DNA of 50,789 nt from Acetobacteraceae bacterium (GCA_027487385.1 JAIYDS010000019.1:1-50789); one strand, 5' to 3'. Positions 1-8,744 are shown, numbered from the stretch's first letter. The notes: generated by a model from the letters alone, not told the origin. Made by a program: numbers and translations.

Positions 1-464
1 AGGCCCTTGGGCTTGTCCAGCAGGCTGTCCGCCACCTGGTTGGCGAAGCGGCTGCCGAGGTTGCGCCAGCCCTCATGCTCCTTCTTGGCGTAGCGCGTAT
101 AGACCACGTCCCAGCCGCCGAGGCGGGCATGGTCATAGAGGCGGATCACCTCCTCCGGCGGGTTCTGCAGGTCGTCATCCATGTTGATGACATAGGCGCC
201 GCGGGCATGGCGCAGCCCGGTCATCACCGCATTGTGCTCGCCGAAATTCCGCGCGTGCTCGATATAGGTCAGCGGCACGGTCGCGGTCTCGGCGAGGCGC
301 CGGCAGACATCGCCGCTCTCATCGGGGCTGCCGTCATTCACCAGGATGATCTCGAGCCCGCCTGCGGGCTTGAGCTGCGAGACCGCCTCGACCAGCCGCC
401 CGATGGTGGCCGCCCCGCGATAGACGGGGACGATGATGGTCAGGCCGAAGGGGTGGTCGCTCAT
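1..464 (-). CDS. Family 2 glycosyltransferase, 3' end outside window
   Basis: The reverse strand reads a GT-A fold glycosyltransferase of the dolichyl/undecaprenyl-phosphate sugar transferase type, which would move a sugar from a nucleotide donor to a lipid carrier at the membrane. Visible parts are the N-terminal strand TIIVPVY (residues 9-15), LVNDGSPDES (from residue 41) and the metal-binding MDDDLQNP further on. About 154 codons are present; the C-terminus, where such proteins often carry membrane helices, lies beyond base 1. The start ATG overlaps the stop of the upstream methyltransferase (ATGA), so the two are translationally coupled and probably act on the same lipid- or polysaccharide-linked product. 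The family is clear; the sugar and acceptor are not. Confidence 0.88.
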   Translation of the reverse strand, partial: MSDHPFGLTIIVPVYRGAATIGRLVEAVSQLKPAGGLEIILVNDGSPDESGDVCRRLAETATVPLTYIEHARNFGEHNAVMTGLRHARGAYVINMDDDLQNPPEEVIRLYDHARLGGWDVVYTRYAKKEHEGWRNLGSRFANQVADSLLDKPKG

Positions 465-1210
465 GTGCGTGCGGAGTCCAGGGGACGGGTTGCGGTGGTG
501 AGAAGCGAGCCGCCGGCCGGGAAGCGCAGGCCGGCACCGAGCAGCGCCGCCTCCAGCCGGCAGACGGAAAACAGGCTGGCATCGAGCCAGGGCGGAAAGG
601 GTGCCACGTCGGAGGAAGCGCCTTCGTCACGCTTCAGCACCTTGCGCTGCATGACCATCAGCGGCAGCAGCAGGGAGTTCCAGTGGCGGGGCGCTGGCTG
701 TTCGAAGCCGGCCTCGGCCAGCACCGCCGTGGCGCGGGCGCGGTCATAGCGGCGCGCGGTGTGGACGCGCAGATCATGCGCCGAGCGCAGCCATTCATGG
801 GCCGGCAGGTTCAGCACGAGCAGGCCCCCCGGCCGCAGCACGCGGCGGAATTCGGCCAGCGCCGCCGCTTCCTCCACCGCGTCATGGCAGAGCACGTCGA
901 GGCTCACCACGGCATCGAAGCCGCCATCGGGGAAGGGCAGGGCATTGACCGTTCCGGCGGCGACATGGGCGCCCGCCTTGGCGGCGGCGCGGCTCGCCGC
1001 CCCTTCGGCGTATTCCAGCCCGAAGAGCGCGGCCTTGGGGTGTGCGGCGCGCAGCTTGGCCAGGAACCCCCCCGTGCCGCAGCCGGCATCGAGGATGCGC
1101 GCGCCCTCGGGCAGGGCTTCCAGCGCCCGCAGCGCATGACCGTGCAGGGCGCGGTACCACCACATGCGGTCCTCGACCGCGTCCATCAATTCGTATTCGC
1201 GATCTTCCAT
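461..1210 (-). CDS. Class I SAM-dependent methyltransferase
   Basis: A 249-residue cytoplasmic enzyme with a Rossmann methyltransferase core. SAM-binding motif I is DAGCGTGG at residues 41-48, an acidic residue follows the second strand (GLEYAEG), and the post-core motif LRPGGLLVLNLP is present. The N-terminal stretch with WWYRALH resembles methyltransferases found beside family 2 glycosyltransferases. It is the first gene of a reverse-strand pair, its stop overlapping the start of the glycosyltransferase, so a role in modifying a polysaccharide or lipid-linked sugar intermediate is inferred from context. The substrate cannot be read from the sequence. Transcription starts divergently from the dehydratase gene at 1326. 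Confidence 0.88.
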   Translation of the reverse strand: MEDREYELMDAVEDRMWWYRALHGHALRALEALPEGARILDAGCGTGGFLAKLRAAHPKAALFGLEYAEGAASRAAAKAGAHVAAGTVNALPFPDGGFDAVVSLDVLCHDAVEEAAALAEFRRVLRPGGLLVLNLPAHEWLRSAHDLRVHTARRYDRARATAVLAEAGFEQPAPRHWNSLLLPLMVMQRKVLKRDEGASSDVAPFPPWLDASLFSVCRLEAALLGAGLRFPAGGSLLTTATRPLDSART

Positions 1211-1325
1211 GGATCGCTTCTGACGGGCGGTGATGGCAGTTGCAAGCCCGGAACATGGCCGAGGAATGGCAGATGTGCGGAAATCCAGGTTGCGGCACGG
1301 GCCCGCCCCGGGGAAACATGTCCGG

Positions 1326-2165
1326 ATGAGCTACCAGGAATATATCGGTCGCACGGAAACCCGTGAGGACCGCCTCGACCCCCGGCTGATCGAAGGCCTC
1401 GCCGCGACGCTGGACCGCCCCATCCCGGAGGGCGATGTCCCGCCCCTCTGGCACTGGATGCTCTTCCAGGATTGGCGCCGCCCTTCGGGCGTGGGCCCCG
1501 ATGGCCATCCCAGGCGCGGCGGCTTCCTGCCGCCCGTGCATGAATTGCCGCGCCGCATGTGGGCGGGCGGGCGCCTCGATTTCCACGCGAATGCGCTGCG
1601 CGCGGATGACCGCGTGACGCGCCTCTCCACCATCGCGGCGATTTCCGAGAAATCGGGCGGCACGGGCAAGCTGGTCTTCGTCACCGTGCGGCACGAGATC
1701 ACGGGCCCGCGCGGCCCGGTGCTGACCGAGGAGCATGACATCGTCTATCGCGGCACCGAGGGGGCTGCCGTGCGCCCGGCCGAGGCCGCGCCGGACTTCC
1801 CCGCGCAGCAGCGCCTCGACCTGACGCCCGATGCGCTGCTGCTGTTCCGCTATTCCGCGCTGACCGGCAATGGCCACCGCATCCATTACGATAGGACCTA
1901 TGTGACCGGCGAGGAGGGTTATCCCGGCCTCATCGTCCATGGCCCGCTCCAGGCCACGCTGATGGCGCAGACGATCCTGGACGCCGCGAACCAGGGCGCA
2001 GAGGGGGGCCAGCGCCTCACGCGCTTCGCCTTCCGCGGCAAGCGGCCCTGCTTCGCGGGCAATGCGCTTTCCGTCCTGGCGCGCATCGAGGGGGCCACGG
2101 CCATGGCCGAGACGCGCGATCACGGAGGCGCCACCTGCATGCAGGCCGAGGCCGTGCTTGGATAA
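1326..2165 (+). CDS. MaoC/HTD2-like acyl-CoA dehydratase (mesaconyl-C4-CoA hydratase-like)
   Basis: A 279-residue protein with two hot-dog halves: an FAS1-type dehydratase N-terminus followed by a MaoC-like half (LLFRYSALTGNGHRIHYDRTY). The segment FRYSALTGNGHRIHYD carries the Asp/Asn-His arrangement of the hydratase active site. Relatives hydrate or dehydrate acyl thioesters such as mesaconyl-C4-CoA. The open frame extends upstream, but the ATG at 1326 (MSYQEYIG) begins the conserved part and follows a weak GGGGAAA ribosome site. The gene heads a run with two DMT exporters and an MBL-fold protein, suggesting small-organic-acid metabolism. Substrate assignment is tentative. Confidence 0.8.
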   Translation: MSYQEYIGRTETREDRLDPRLIEGLAATLDRPIPEGDVPPLWHWMLFQDWRRPSGVGPDGHPRRGGFLPPVHELPRRMWAGGRLDFHANALRADDRVTRLSTIAAISEKSGGTGKLVFVTVRHEITGPRGPVLTEEHDIVYRGTEGAAVRPAEAAPDFPAQQRLDLTPDALLLFRYSALTGNGHRIHYDRTYVTGEEGYPGLIVHGPLQATLMAQTILDAANQGAEGGQRLTRFAFRGKRPCFAGNALSVLARIEGATAMAETRDHGGATCMQAEAVLG

Positions 2166-3096
2166 GGACCCGCCCGGCCGCTCGACCAGCGGCGAGGCAG
2201 CGGTCCGTGGCCTGATGCTGGCCGCTATTGGTTACGCCATCATTTCCTTTGCCGATGCCGCCATCAAATTCGCGCTGCCCCTGGTGGGGGTGGCGGGCGC
2301 CATGCTTTGGCGCGGCGGGGTGGGGGCCATCTGCATCGCGATCCTGGCGCGCGGGAAGGGGCTCTGGCCGAAGAACAAGCGCCTGGTCTTCGGCCGTTCC
2401 CTGCTGCATTGCTCGGTCTCGATCCTCTGGTATTTCGTCTGGATGTCGGGCTTCGGCCTGGCCGACAGCTATGCCGTGGCGGCCGCGGCACCGCTGCTGA
2501 TGACGCTGCTCGCCATCCCCATGCTGGGCGAGCGGGTGGGGTGGCGGCGCTGGACCTCCTGCGCCGTCGGGTTTTTCGGCGTGCTCTTCATGCTGCAACC
2601 GGGCGGCGATCTCTGGCGCTGGGAGACAGGCGTGCTGCTGGTGGCGGTCTGTGGCATGGCGCTCAGCCGCATCTGGACGCGCACGCTGGCCAGCACGGAC
2701 ACGCCGGTCTGCATCTCCTTCTGGCTGATGCTGACGCATATCCCGCTCGGCCTGATGGTGCTGCCCATCACCGCCTTCTGGCCGCCGCAGGGCTTTCCGG
2801 ACCTCTTCCCCTCCGGCTGGTGGCTCGTGCTGCTGCTCTTCTTCGGCGCGGCCAATGCCATGGCGCATCTGCTCTTCGCCCGCGGCTTCGCGATGGCGAA
2901 TATCGCGTCGCTCGCGCCGCTGGAATACACGCCGCTGCTCTGGGGCCTGGTGCTGGGCTTCCTGATCTGGAGCGAGGTGCCCGCCTGGACCACCCTGGCC
3001 GGCGCTGTGATCGTCATCGGCGCGGGGCTCTACAATCTTCATCGCGAGCGGGTGCGCCGCGCACAGGAAAGGGCGGATCGTGGCGCTGCGGCATGA
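2158..3096 (+). CDS. EamA/DMT-superfamily transporter (first of two)
   Basis: An inner-membrane permease of about 312 residues with ten hydrophobic helices arranged as two EamA repeats, typical of the drug/metabolite exporter family. Repeat 2 carries the characteristic LAPLEYTPLLWGLVLGFLIWSE stretch. The start is uncertain: a TTG at 2158 overlaps the preceding stop codon and gives a short N-terminal lead, while the first ATG close to the membrane domain is at 2215. The 3' end overlaps the next transporter by 17 bases. Substrate unknown; the family exports amino acids, metabolites or drugs. Confidence 0.85.
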   Translation: MDKDPPGRSTSGEAAVRGLMLAAIGYAIISFADAAIKFALPLVGVAGAMLWRGGVGAICIAILARGKGLWPKNKRLVFGRSLLHCSVSILWYFVWMSGFGLADSYAVAAAAPLLMTLLAIPMLGERVGWRRWTSCAVGFFGVLFMLQPGGDLWRWETGVLLVAVCGMALSRIWTRTLASTDTPVCISFWLMLTHIPLGLMVLPITAFWPPQGFPDLFPSGWWLVLLLFFGAANAMAHLLFARGFAMANIASLAPLEYTPLLWGLVLGFLIWSEVPAWTTLAGAVIVIGAGLYNLHRERVRRAQERADRGAAA

Positions 3097-3988
3097 CGCG
3101 AAGCGCGGCGCGCTGCTGATGCTGGCCTCCACGGCGCTCTTCACCATGATGAGCGCCATGGTGAAGCTGGTGAGCGAGAGCATCCCCTTCTTCGAGATCA
3201 TGTTCTTCCGCAGCATCCTGGCCCTGCCGGTGGTGCTGCTCATCGTGCTGCGCATGGGGGGCGGCGCCACGCTCGCCACCCAGCGCTTTCCGCAGCATGT
3301 GCTGCGCGCCATGACCGGCACGGCGGCCATGTCCTGCTCCTTCTTCGCGCTCACCGTGCTGCCGCTGGCCGAGCAGACGGCGCTGACCTTCACCACGCCC
3401 ATCTTCGTGACGCTGCTGGCCATTCCGCTGCTGGGCGAGAAGGTGGGCATCCACCGCTTCGGCGCCGTCGCCCTGGGCTTTGTCGGCATCCTGGTGATCG
3501 CGCTGGGCAAGGGCGCCTTCATGGGCCCGATGGAACCCCTGATCATCTTCGGCATGATCGTCGCCGTCATGCATGGCGTCTTCTCCGCCGCCACCACCTT
3601 GCTGGTGCGCAGCCTTTCCGCCACCGAGCGCTCCACCACCATCGTGCTCTGGCAATCCATCCTGATGACGGGCTTCACGGCGCTGACGCTGCCCTTCGTC
3701 TGGGTCACGCCCTCGGGACATGAGTGGCTGCTGCTGCTGGCGATCGGCCTGGTCGGCGGCGTGGCGCAGGTGATGCTGACCGAGGCCTTCGCGAGTGCGC
3801 AGGTCTCCTCGCTCGGCGCCTATTCCTATACGGGCATCCTCTGGGCGGTGCTGCTGGGCTGGATCTTCTTTGGCGAGGCGCCGGGCATCGCCACCTTCAT
3901 CGGCTCGGGCTTGATCGTGCTCGCCGCCCTTTACATCATGCGGCGCGAGGCGATCCGCGCCGCCCAGAAACGAGGAACCGCGCCTTGA
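3080..3988 (+). CDS. EamA/DMT-superfamily transporter (second of two)
   Basis: A 302-residue, ten-helix permease of the drug/metabolite transporter superfamily, starting with GTG inside the end of the preceding DMT gene. Both EamA repeats are visible: an N-terminal half ending in FTTPIFVTLLAIPLLGEKVG and a C-terminal half ending in AYSYTGILWAVLLGWIFFGEAP, followed by a basic tail. The two adjacent DMT proteins are clearly different in sequence, so this is an old pair, perhaps two exporters or a heteromeric one. The stop overlaps the TTG start of the MBL-fold gene. Confidence 0.87.
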   Translation: MALRHDAKRGALLMLASTALFTMMSAMVKLVSESIPFFEIMFFRSILALPVVLLIVLRMGGGATLATQRFPQHVLRAMTGTAAMSCSFFALTVLPLAEQTALTFTTPIFVTLLAIPLLGEKVGIHRFGAVALGFVGILVIALGKGAFMGPMEPLIIFGMIVAVMHGVFSAATTLLVRSLSATERSTTIVLWQSILMTGFTALTLPFVWVTPSGHEWLLLLAIGLVGGVAQVMLTEAFASAQVSSLGAYSYTGILWAVLLGWIFFGEAPGIATFIGSGLIVLAALYIMRREAIRAAQKRGTAP

Positions 3989-4860
3989 ACATTCCTTTCC
4001 TGCGCGATGACCCGCTGGTGCATGGCGATGTGGAGCAGATCGCGCCCGGCGTGCGGCGCGTGCTGTGCAAGAACCCCGGTCCCTTCACCTATCGCGGCAC
4101 CAACACCTATCTGATCGGCGGCGGTTCCTCGGTCGCGGTGCTCGATCCGGGGCCCGTGGATGCGGAGCACCTGGCCGCCATCCTGGCCGCGACGGCGGGC
4201 GAGCGGATCACGCATATCCTGGTCTCGCACACGCATCGCGACCATTCGCCGGGGGCGGCCGCGCTGCAGGCGGCGACCGGCGCGCCCACCCATGCCTATG
4301 GCCCGCATGCGACCCTCGGCGTGGAAAGCGGCGACCATGAATTCCAGCCTGATGTGAAGCTGCCCGATGGCGTGCCGCTCGAGGGCGGCGATTGGCGCGT
4401 GACGCCCATCTTCACCCCCGGCCATTGCGGCAACCATCTCTGCTTCGCCCTGGAGGGCACGGGCATCCTGTTCAGTGCCGACCATGTGATGAGCTGGTCC
4501 ACCAGCGTGGTCAGCCCGCCCGACGGCAATATGCGCGACTTCATGACGAGCCTCGCCCGGCTGCGCGCGCGCGAGGGGCAGGACCATCTCTATTTGCCCG
4601 GCCATGGCCCGAAGCTGCCCGACCCCATGCCCTTCCTGGACGGGCTGGCCGAGCATCGGCGCCGGCGGGAGGCGCGGATCATCGCGGCCCTGCGCGAGGG
4701 CGGCGCCATGCCGATCCCGGCGCTGGTGGGCCAGGTCTATGGCCCGCTCGACCCCAAGCTGGTGACGGCGGCCGGCCGCAGCCTCCTCGCGCAGCTCATC
4801 ATGCTGGAGGAGGATGGGGTGGCCGCCAGTGAGGGCGAGGTCTGGCGGCTGCGCGGGTGA
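3985..4860 (+). CDS. Metallo-beta-lactamase-fold hydrolase (LACTB2-like)
   Basis: A 291-residue cytoplasmic MBL-fold protein. Zinc ligands appear as SHTHRDHS with His82, His84, Asp86 and His87; further ligands are supplied by PGHCGNH, SADHV and LPGHGP. The C-terminal 60 or so residues form the small helical/winged segment found in LACTB2-like proteins, which hydrolyse thioesters, esters or RNA ends. TTG at 3985 is chosen because it overlaps the previous stop (TTGA) and directly precedes the conserved N-terminus; no ATG is nearby. Coupling to two exporters and a dehydratase suggests a thioesterase or detoxification role, which is inference. Confidence 0.86.
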   Translation: MNIPFLRDDPLVHGDVEQIAPGVRRVLCKNPGPFTYRGTNTYLIGGGSSVAVLDPGPVDAEHLAAILAATAGERITHILVSHTHRDHSPGAAALQAATGAPTHAYGPHATLGVESGDHEFQPDVKLPDGVPLEGGDWRVTPIFTPGHCGNHLCFALEGTGILFSADHVMSWSTSVVSPPDGNMRDFMTSLARLRAREGQDHLYLPGHGPKLPDPMPFLDGLAEHRRRREARIIAALREGGAMPIPALVGQVYGPLDPKLVTAAGRSLLAQLIMLEEDGVAASEGEVWRLRG

Positions 4861-4876
4861 GGGGGCTCAGCGGCTG

Positions 4877-6460
4877 ATGGATGCGGGCGGCCCGCTGCCC
4901 GCCGAGGGCCAGGCGGCCGCGAGCCATGCCCGGCTGACCCCGGGCAGCCGGATCGCCACGCGTTATGATCTGCGGGACAGGATCGGCGCCGGCGCCTTTG
5001 GCACGGTTTGGGAGGCCTATGACCGCCGGCTGAAGCGGCTGGTCGCCGTCAAGGTCATGCCGTTGGGCCCGCCCGAGGATGCGCTGGCGCAGGAGAACCT
5101 GCACCGCTTCCGCGCCGAGGCGGAGGCCGTGGCCCGGCTCTCCCATGGCGGCATCGTCACCGTGCATGATGTGGGCGAGGAGGCGGATTTCGCCTGGTTC
5201 GCCATGGAGCTCATCATCGGCGAGACGCTGAAATCCGTGCTGGACCGCGGTGAGCGGCCGCCGGTGGCGGAGACGGTGCGGATCATCCTCCAGCTGCTGG
5301 AGGCGCTGCAGCACGCCCATGCGCGCGGCATCGTCCATCGCGACGTAAAGCCGGCGAATATCCTGCTCGTCATGGGGCTGGAGGAGGGGCTGGGCGAGGT
5401 CAAGCTGGCGGATTTCGGCATTGCGCGCATCGGCGATCGCGGCCGGACGCGCGATGGCGTGGTCATCGGCACGCCAGCCGCCATGGCGCCCGAGCAGCTG
5501 CGCGGGGAGCCGGCGGATCGGCGGGCCGATCTCTGGGCGGTGGGGCTGATCCTCTACCATTTGCTGACCGGGCGCCCCGCCTTCCCGGGGACGGGGTTCG
5601 CCGCGCTGCGCAGTGCGCTGAACGACACGCCGCCCCCGCCTTCCAGCCTTGTGCCCGATCTGCCGCCGGGTTTCGATGCGGTGCTGGAGCGCGCGCTGGC
5701 CAAGGACCCGGAGGAGCGTTTCGGTGACGCGGCCGGGATGGCCCAGGCGCTGCGCCAGGCCATGCGCGGGGCCCCCACGGAACCCCCACCCATGGAACCC
5801 CCACCCTGGGGGGGCGAGCCGGCGGCGGATACGGTGCGGCTCGAACCGGGCGGCGCGCTGCTTTTGCTGCCACCGCCGCCCCGTCCGGCGCCGCCCTCGC
5901 GCCGCCTGCCGGAACGCCTCGGTTTTCTGGCGCTGGGGCTCGTTCTCGGTGTGGCGCTCGCCGGCCTGGCCTGGGAGGCGCGGCAGGTGCCGCGCGCGGA
6001 TGCGCTGGCGGTGGCCAGCCCGCCGGCGCCAGACCCCGCACCGGAATTGCCCGGGCCGGAGGCCCCGGCACCGGCCAGCCCGGCGCCGCCTGCCACGGTC
6101 GATGCCACGGCCAGCCTGCCATCCCCGGCGGCGCCGGTCCCGGCCGCGCCGCTGCCGCTCTGCCCGGCCGAACGGCTCGCGCTCCGGGCCGGCAGCCACC
6201 CCAGCTATGGCCGCCTGGTCTTCGATTGGCGGCGCAGCATGCGTTACGACTTCGCGACCCTGCCGGGTGGCGCGCGGCTGAGCTTTCCCGATGCGGGCTG
6301 CGCGCCGCCCGTCGCCACCCTGGCCCTGCCGCGCAACATCCGCGCCGTGACGCTGGACCCGATTTCCGGGGAGATCCGGCTGGAGACCGCGCCGGGCACC
6401 CGCGCGCGCGCCTATCGGCTGGAGGGCCGGGTGGTGGTGGATGTGCAGGATGGCGGGTGA
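4877..6460 (+). CDS. Membrane-anchored Ser/Thr protein kinase with C-terminal AMIN-like domain
   Basis: A 527-residue protein. The kinase domain (about residues 30-290) looks active: glycine loop GAGAFGTVW (37-45), ATP lysine K59, catalytic HRDVKPAN (154-161), DFG (179-181) and a GTPAAMAPEQ activation segment. A proline-rich stretch leads to a single membrane helix (about 349-369), then a Pro/Ala linker and a C-terminal domain of roughly 90 residues containing YGRLVFDW and ending in VVVDVQDGG. That domain resembles AMIN-like modules seen in envelope proteins of Rhodospirillales and should lie in the periplasm. ATG 4877 is the only good start, 16 bases after the MBL gene. It may sense the cell wall and phosphorylate cytoplasmic targets (inference). 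Confidence 0.88.
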   Translation: MDAGGPLPAEGQAAASHARLTPGSRIATRYDLRDRIGAGAFGTVWEAYDRRLKRLVAVKVMPLGPPEDALAQENLHRFRAEAEAVARLSHGGIVTVHDVGEEADFAWFAMELIIGETLKSVLDRGERPPVAETVRIILQLLEALQHAHARGIVHRDVKPANILLVMGLEEGLGEVKLADFGIARIGDRGRTRDGVVIGTPAAMAPEQLRGEPADRRADLWAVGLILYHLLTGRPAFPGTGFAALRSALNDTPPPPSSLVPDLPPGFDAVLERALAKDPEERFGDAAGMAQALRQAMRGAPTEPPPMEPPPWGGEPAADTVRLEPGGALLLLPPPPRPAPPSRRLPERLGFLALGLVLGVALAGLAWEARQVPRADALAVASPPAPDPAPELPGPEAPAPASPAPPATVDATASLPSPAAPVPAAPLPLCPAERLALRAGSHPSYGRLVFDWRRSMRYDFATLPGGARLSFPDAGCAPPVATLALPRNIRAVTLDPISGEIRLETAPGTRARAYRLEGRVVVDVQDGG

Positions 6461-6545
6461 GCCGCGCCGCGAAGGAGAGAAGCGCCTTCTGACGCCGGGA
6501 CCGTGAGGCTCCGGACCTTGGCACCCGATGGCGTCCCGCCTTTCC

Positions 6546-6561
6546 CTGGGCCTCAGCCCAG
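6546..6561 (-). terminator. Possible hairpin at the glutaminase 3' end
   Basis: CTGGGC and GCCCAG form a perfect six-base stem whose loop contains the glutaminase stop codon. No U-tract follows on the reverse strand, so intrinsic termination is doubtful. It lies between convergent genes. Confidence 0.25.
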
Positions 6562-7557
6562 CGGGCGTGAGGCGAAAAGGTTCAGCCCCAGCCCCTCGGA
6601 GAGGAATTTCGTCGCCAATTGGCCGCGCACGCTGTTCCCCGCCGCGTCCAGCGGCGGTGAGAAGACGCCGAGGCCCCCCTTGCCCGGCGCCACGGTGACG
6701 ATGCCGCCCGCGACCCCGCTTTTGCCCGGCAGCCCCACCTCGTAGAGCCAGTCGCCGCTCTCCTCGTAGAGACCCGCCGTCGCCAGGACGGCCAGCACGC
6801 GCTGGCAGCGATCGGCATCCACCACGCGCCGGCCGGTCAGCGGATTGACGCCGCCCGCCGCGAGCGTCGCCCCCATCGCCGCCATGTCGCGCGCTGTGAC
6901 CATCAGCGCGCATTGGCGGGTGTAGAGGTCGGTCGCTTCCTCCGGATCGGCATAGAGCCGGCCATAGCCGTGCAGCAGCTGCGCGATGCCCCGGTTGCGC
7001 TGGTTGCTCGCGGCCTCCGAGGCATGGACCACCCGATCCATCGCCAGTTCCCGCCCGGCGAAGGCCGAGAGACCCTGCCGGATGAAATCCCATTTCTCGG
7101 CCGTGCTGGCGCCGGGCACCAGGCTCGTGGTGGCGATGGCGCCGGCATTGACCATGGGGTTCATGGTGCGCGCGGCATTCAGCTCGATCGCCATGACGGA
7201 GTTGAAGGGCAGGCCGGTCGCGTTCACGCCGATCCTCTCGCGCGCGATGCCCCCGCCCAGCGCCTGGCAGACCAGGGCAAAGACGAAGGGCTTGGACATG
7301 CTCTGGATGGAGAAGGGATGGTCGGCATCGCCCACCGCGAAGCTGCGGCCATCGGCGCCGGTGATGCAAAGGCCGAACAGCGCGGGCGAGGCCTGCGCCA
7401 GCGCGGGGATGTAGTCCGCCACCTGGCCCTCGGTGACCGGGGCGAATCGCTCCCAGGCTTGCTGCATCAGGGCGCGCACCTGCTCGGCCGGCGGCAGCTG
7501 GCCGGTCGAGACGGGCATGGCGCCGGGGGCTTCCATGGCATGCAGGCGCTGGTCCAA
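6553..7557 (-). CDS. glsA: Glutaminase, beta-lactamase-like family
   Basis: A 334-residue GlsA-type glutaminase, converting glutamine to glutamate and ammonia in the cytoplasm. The serine-lysine catalytic pair is in SMSK (Ser86, Lys89), preceded by HPFSIQ; other family segments are GLPFNSVMAIE, NPMVNAGAIA, ASNQRNRGIA and GLPGKSGVAGGI. I chose TTG at 7557 because AGGAG sits seven bases upstream (7562-7569, reverse strand), whereas internal ATGs at 7536 and 7518 lack such a site and the longer upstream frame has no family sequence. Length then fits the family (about 310-330). It stands alone, convergent with the kinase gene. Confidence 0.92.
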   Translation of the reverse strand: MDQRLHAMEAPGAMPVSTGQLPPAEQVRALMQQAWERFAPVTEGQVADYIPALAQASPALFGLCITGADGRSFAVGDADHPFSIQSMSKPFVFALVCQALGGGIARERIGVNATGLPFNSVMAIELNAARTMNPMVNAGAIATTSLVPGASTAEKWDFIRQGLSAFAGRELAMDRVVHASEAASNQRNRGIAQLLHGYGRLYADPEEATDLYTRQCALMVTARDMAAMGATLAAGGVNPLTGRRVVDADRCQRVLAVLATAGLYEESGDWLYEVGLPGKSGVAGGIVTVAPGKGGLGVFSPPLDAAGNSVRGQLATKFLSEGLGLNLFASRPLG

Positions 7558-8020
7558 GGGCGGTCTCCTGGCGGAATGCCGCACCAGACTAGAACATGCG
7601 GCGCGGCAGGGGAGCATGCGCGACGAGAGGGCCGCTGTGCCGGGCATCCCACCCGGATGGGAGAGCGTCGCATGTCCCACACGCCAAACGGAGGCGCCGC
7701 GCCTCGCTGATCCCCGCCGCCCATCGCGCCGGCTTCGCGAAGGAGCGCTCCGCTCGCCATCCCCGGCTCGGCGATGCCCTGGCCGCCCTGCGGCCGAGGC
7801 CGGGCGCGTGCCCGAATGGTTCGGTCCAGCCCTGACGCGCGCGGGCTGCCGTCCCGCCAGCCTTGACCGGCGACGGGACCGGGAGCCCGGCTGGGACGCA
7901 GCGCACGCGCCGGGAATGAAGAGCCTATTGTGGCAACCGGGCGGCCTGGCCTAGCGTGACAGGCACTCGATGTGCCGGAGCCATCGGAGGCAACGGTGCC
8001 AGCAGGAGGAAGATCGCAGG
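7558..8020 (+). other. 463-base non-coding gap
   Basis: I find no convincing gene here; the open frames are low-complexity Arg/Ala/Pro translations with no ribosome sites. It holds the upstream regions of both flanking divergent genes. A perfect palindrome GGAGCGCTCC lies near 7743-7752 within a GC-rich block. TTGTGG (about 7928) followed 17 bases later by CTAGCG is a weak promoter candidate for the 8021 gene. Confidence 0.5.
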
Positions 8021-8446
8021 ATGCGACGCATGTCATCATGGCTCGGAGGTGCTGCCCTCCTCGCACTCGCTGCCGGGCCTGCCGCAGCGCAGGCCCCGGC
8101 CGCCGAATCCGCGCCGGCCGTGGTGCCGGCGCTGACCACCGGCGTCCTGGCCGCGCTCTGCGGCGCCAATGCGGCCGAGGCCGAGGGCAGCACCGCCATC
8201 GGCTATTGCCGCGGCTTCATCGTCGGCGTCGGGCAGTATCATGTCGAGATTTCGCGCGCGGGCGGCATCCGCCCGGCCTTCTGCCTGCCCAACCCCACGC
8301 CCACGCTGGAATTCGTGCAGAGCGCCTTCGTGACCTGGGTGAACGCCAATCCGCAATACGCGAATGACCGCGCGGTGGATGGGCTGCTGCGCTGGGCTTC
8401 CACCGCCTATCCCTGCGCGGCCCCGCGCCGGGCCGGCCAGCGCTGA
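8021..8446 (+). CDS. Secreted Rap1a/Tai-like domain protein
   Basis: A 141-residue protein with a signal peptide (cut probably after the AAAQA near residue 25) and a small helical domain with four conserved cysteines (C47, C63, C88, C132). The spacing and surrounding words, GYCRGFIVGV, FCLPNPTPTLEFV and YPC near the end, match the Rap1a/Tai immunity-type fold, which in Serratia protects against type VI amidase effectors. Many housekeeping proteins share the fold, and no effector or type VI gene is nearby, so immunity is not implied. A strong AGGAGG precedes the ATG at 8021. It is followed closely by a lipoprotein and a porin gene. Confidence 0.78.
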   Translation: MRRMSSWLGGAALLALAAGPAAAQAPAAESAPAVVPALTTGVLAALCGANAAEAEGSTAIGYCRGFIVGVGQYHVEISRAGGIRPAFCLPNPTPTLEFVQSAFVTWVNANPQYANDRAVDGLLRWASTAYPCAAPRRAGQR

Positions 8447-8462
8447 CGCGAAAGGGAACGCC

Positions 8463-8744
8463 ATGAAGCTCCGCATTCTCCTCCCTGCCGCCCTGCTGCT
8501 GGGCCTCGCCGCCTGCGACGAGCCGCGCCAGATCAGCCCGACCACGCAGCGCATTGGCGGCGGCGCCGCGGCCGGCGCGCTCACCGGCCTCGCCATCGGC
8601 TCCATCTCCGGCAATGCCGGCACCGGGGCCCTGATCGGCGCGGCGGCCGGCGGTGTCGGCGGTTTCGCCTGGGACCAGCACCAGCGCTCGCGCCAGCGCG
8701 CCTTTGAACAGGGCGTGGCCGCCGGACGCGCGGCGCCGCGATGA
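8463..8744 (+). CDS. Glycine-zipper lipoprotein
   Basis: A 93-residue lipoprotein: signal peptide ending in the lipobox GLAAC with Cys18, then a glycine-rich pair of helices (IGGGAAAGALTGLAIGS and TGALIGAAAGGVGG) of the glycine-zipper 2TM type, and a short basic, Gln/Arg-rich tail. Residue +2 after the cysteine is Asp, which retains lipoproteins in the inner membrane in E. coli; whether the rule holds here is unknown. Such proteins usually sit in envelope-stress or outer-membrane gene sets. The ATG follows AAGGGAA. Its stop overlaps the porin start. Confidence 0.82.
   Translation: MKLRILLPAALLLGLAACDEPRQISPTTQRIGGGAAAGALTGLAIGSISGNAGTGALIGAAAGGVGGFAWDQHQRSRQRAFEQGVAAGRAAPR

Noticed and set aside
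2017..3708. Long reverse-strand open frame opposite the two DMT genes
   Set aside because: It translates into Gln/His/Arg-rich low-complexity sequence with no family features, and lies antisense to clearly conserved membrane proteins. High G+C creates such frames.
4799..7369. 856-codon reverse-strand frame across the kinase and glutaminase
   Set aside because: It runs antisense through the kinase and out of frame through glsA. Both real genes show intact catalytic motifs, so this is a shadow.
8021..8446. Rap1a-like protein as type VI immunity gene
   Set aside because: No effector, VgrG, Hcp or other type VI gene is in the window; the fold alone is not enough.
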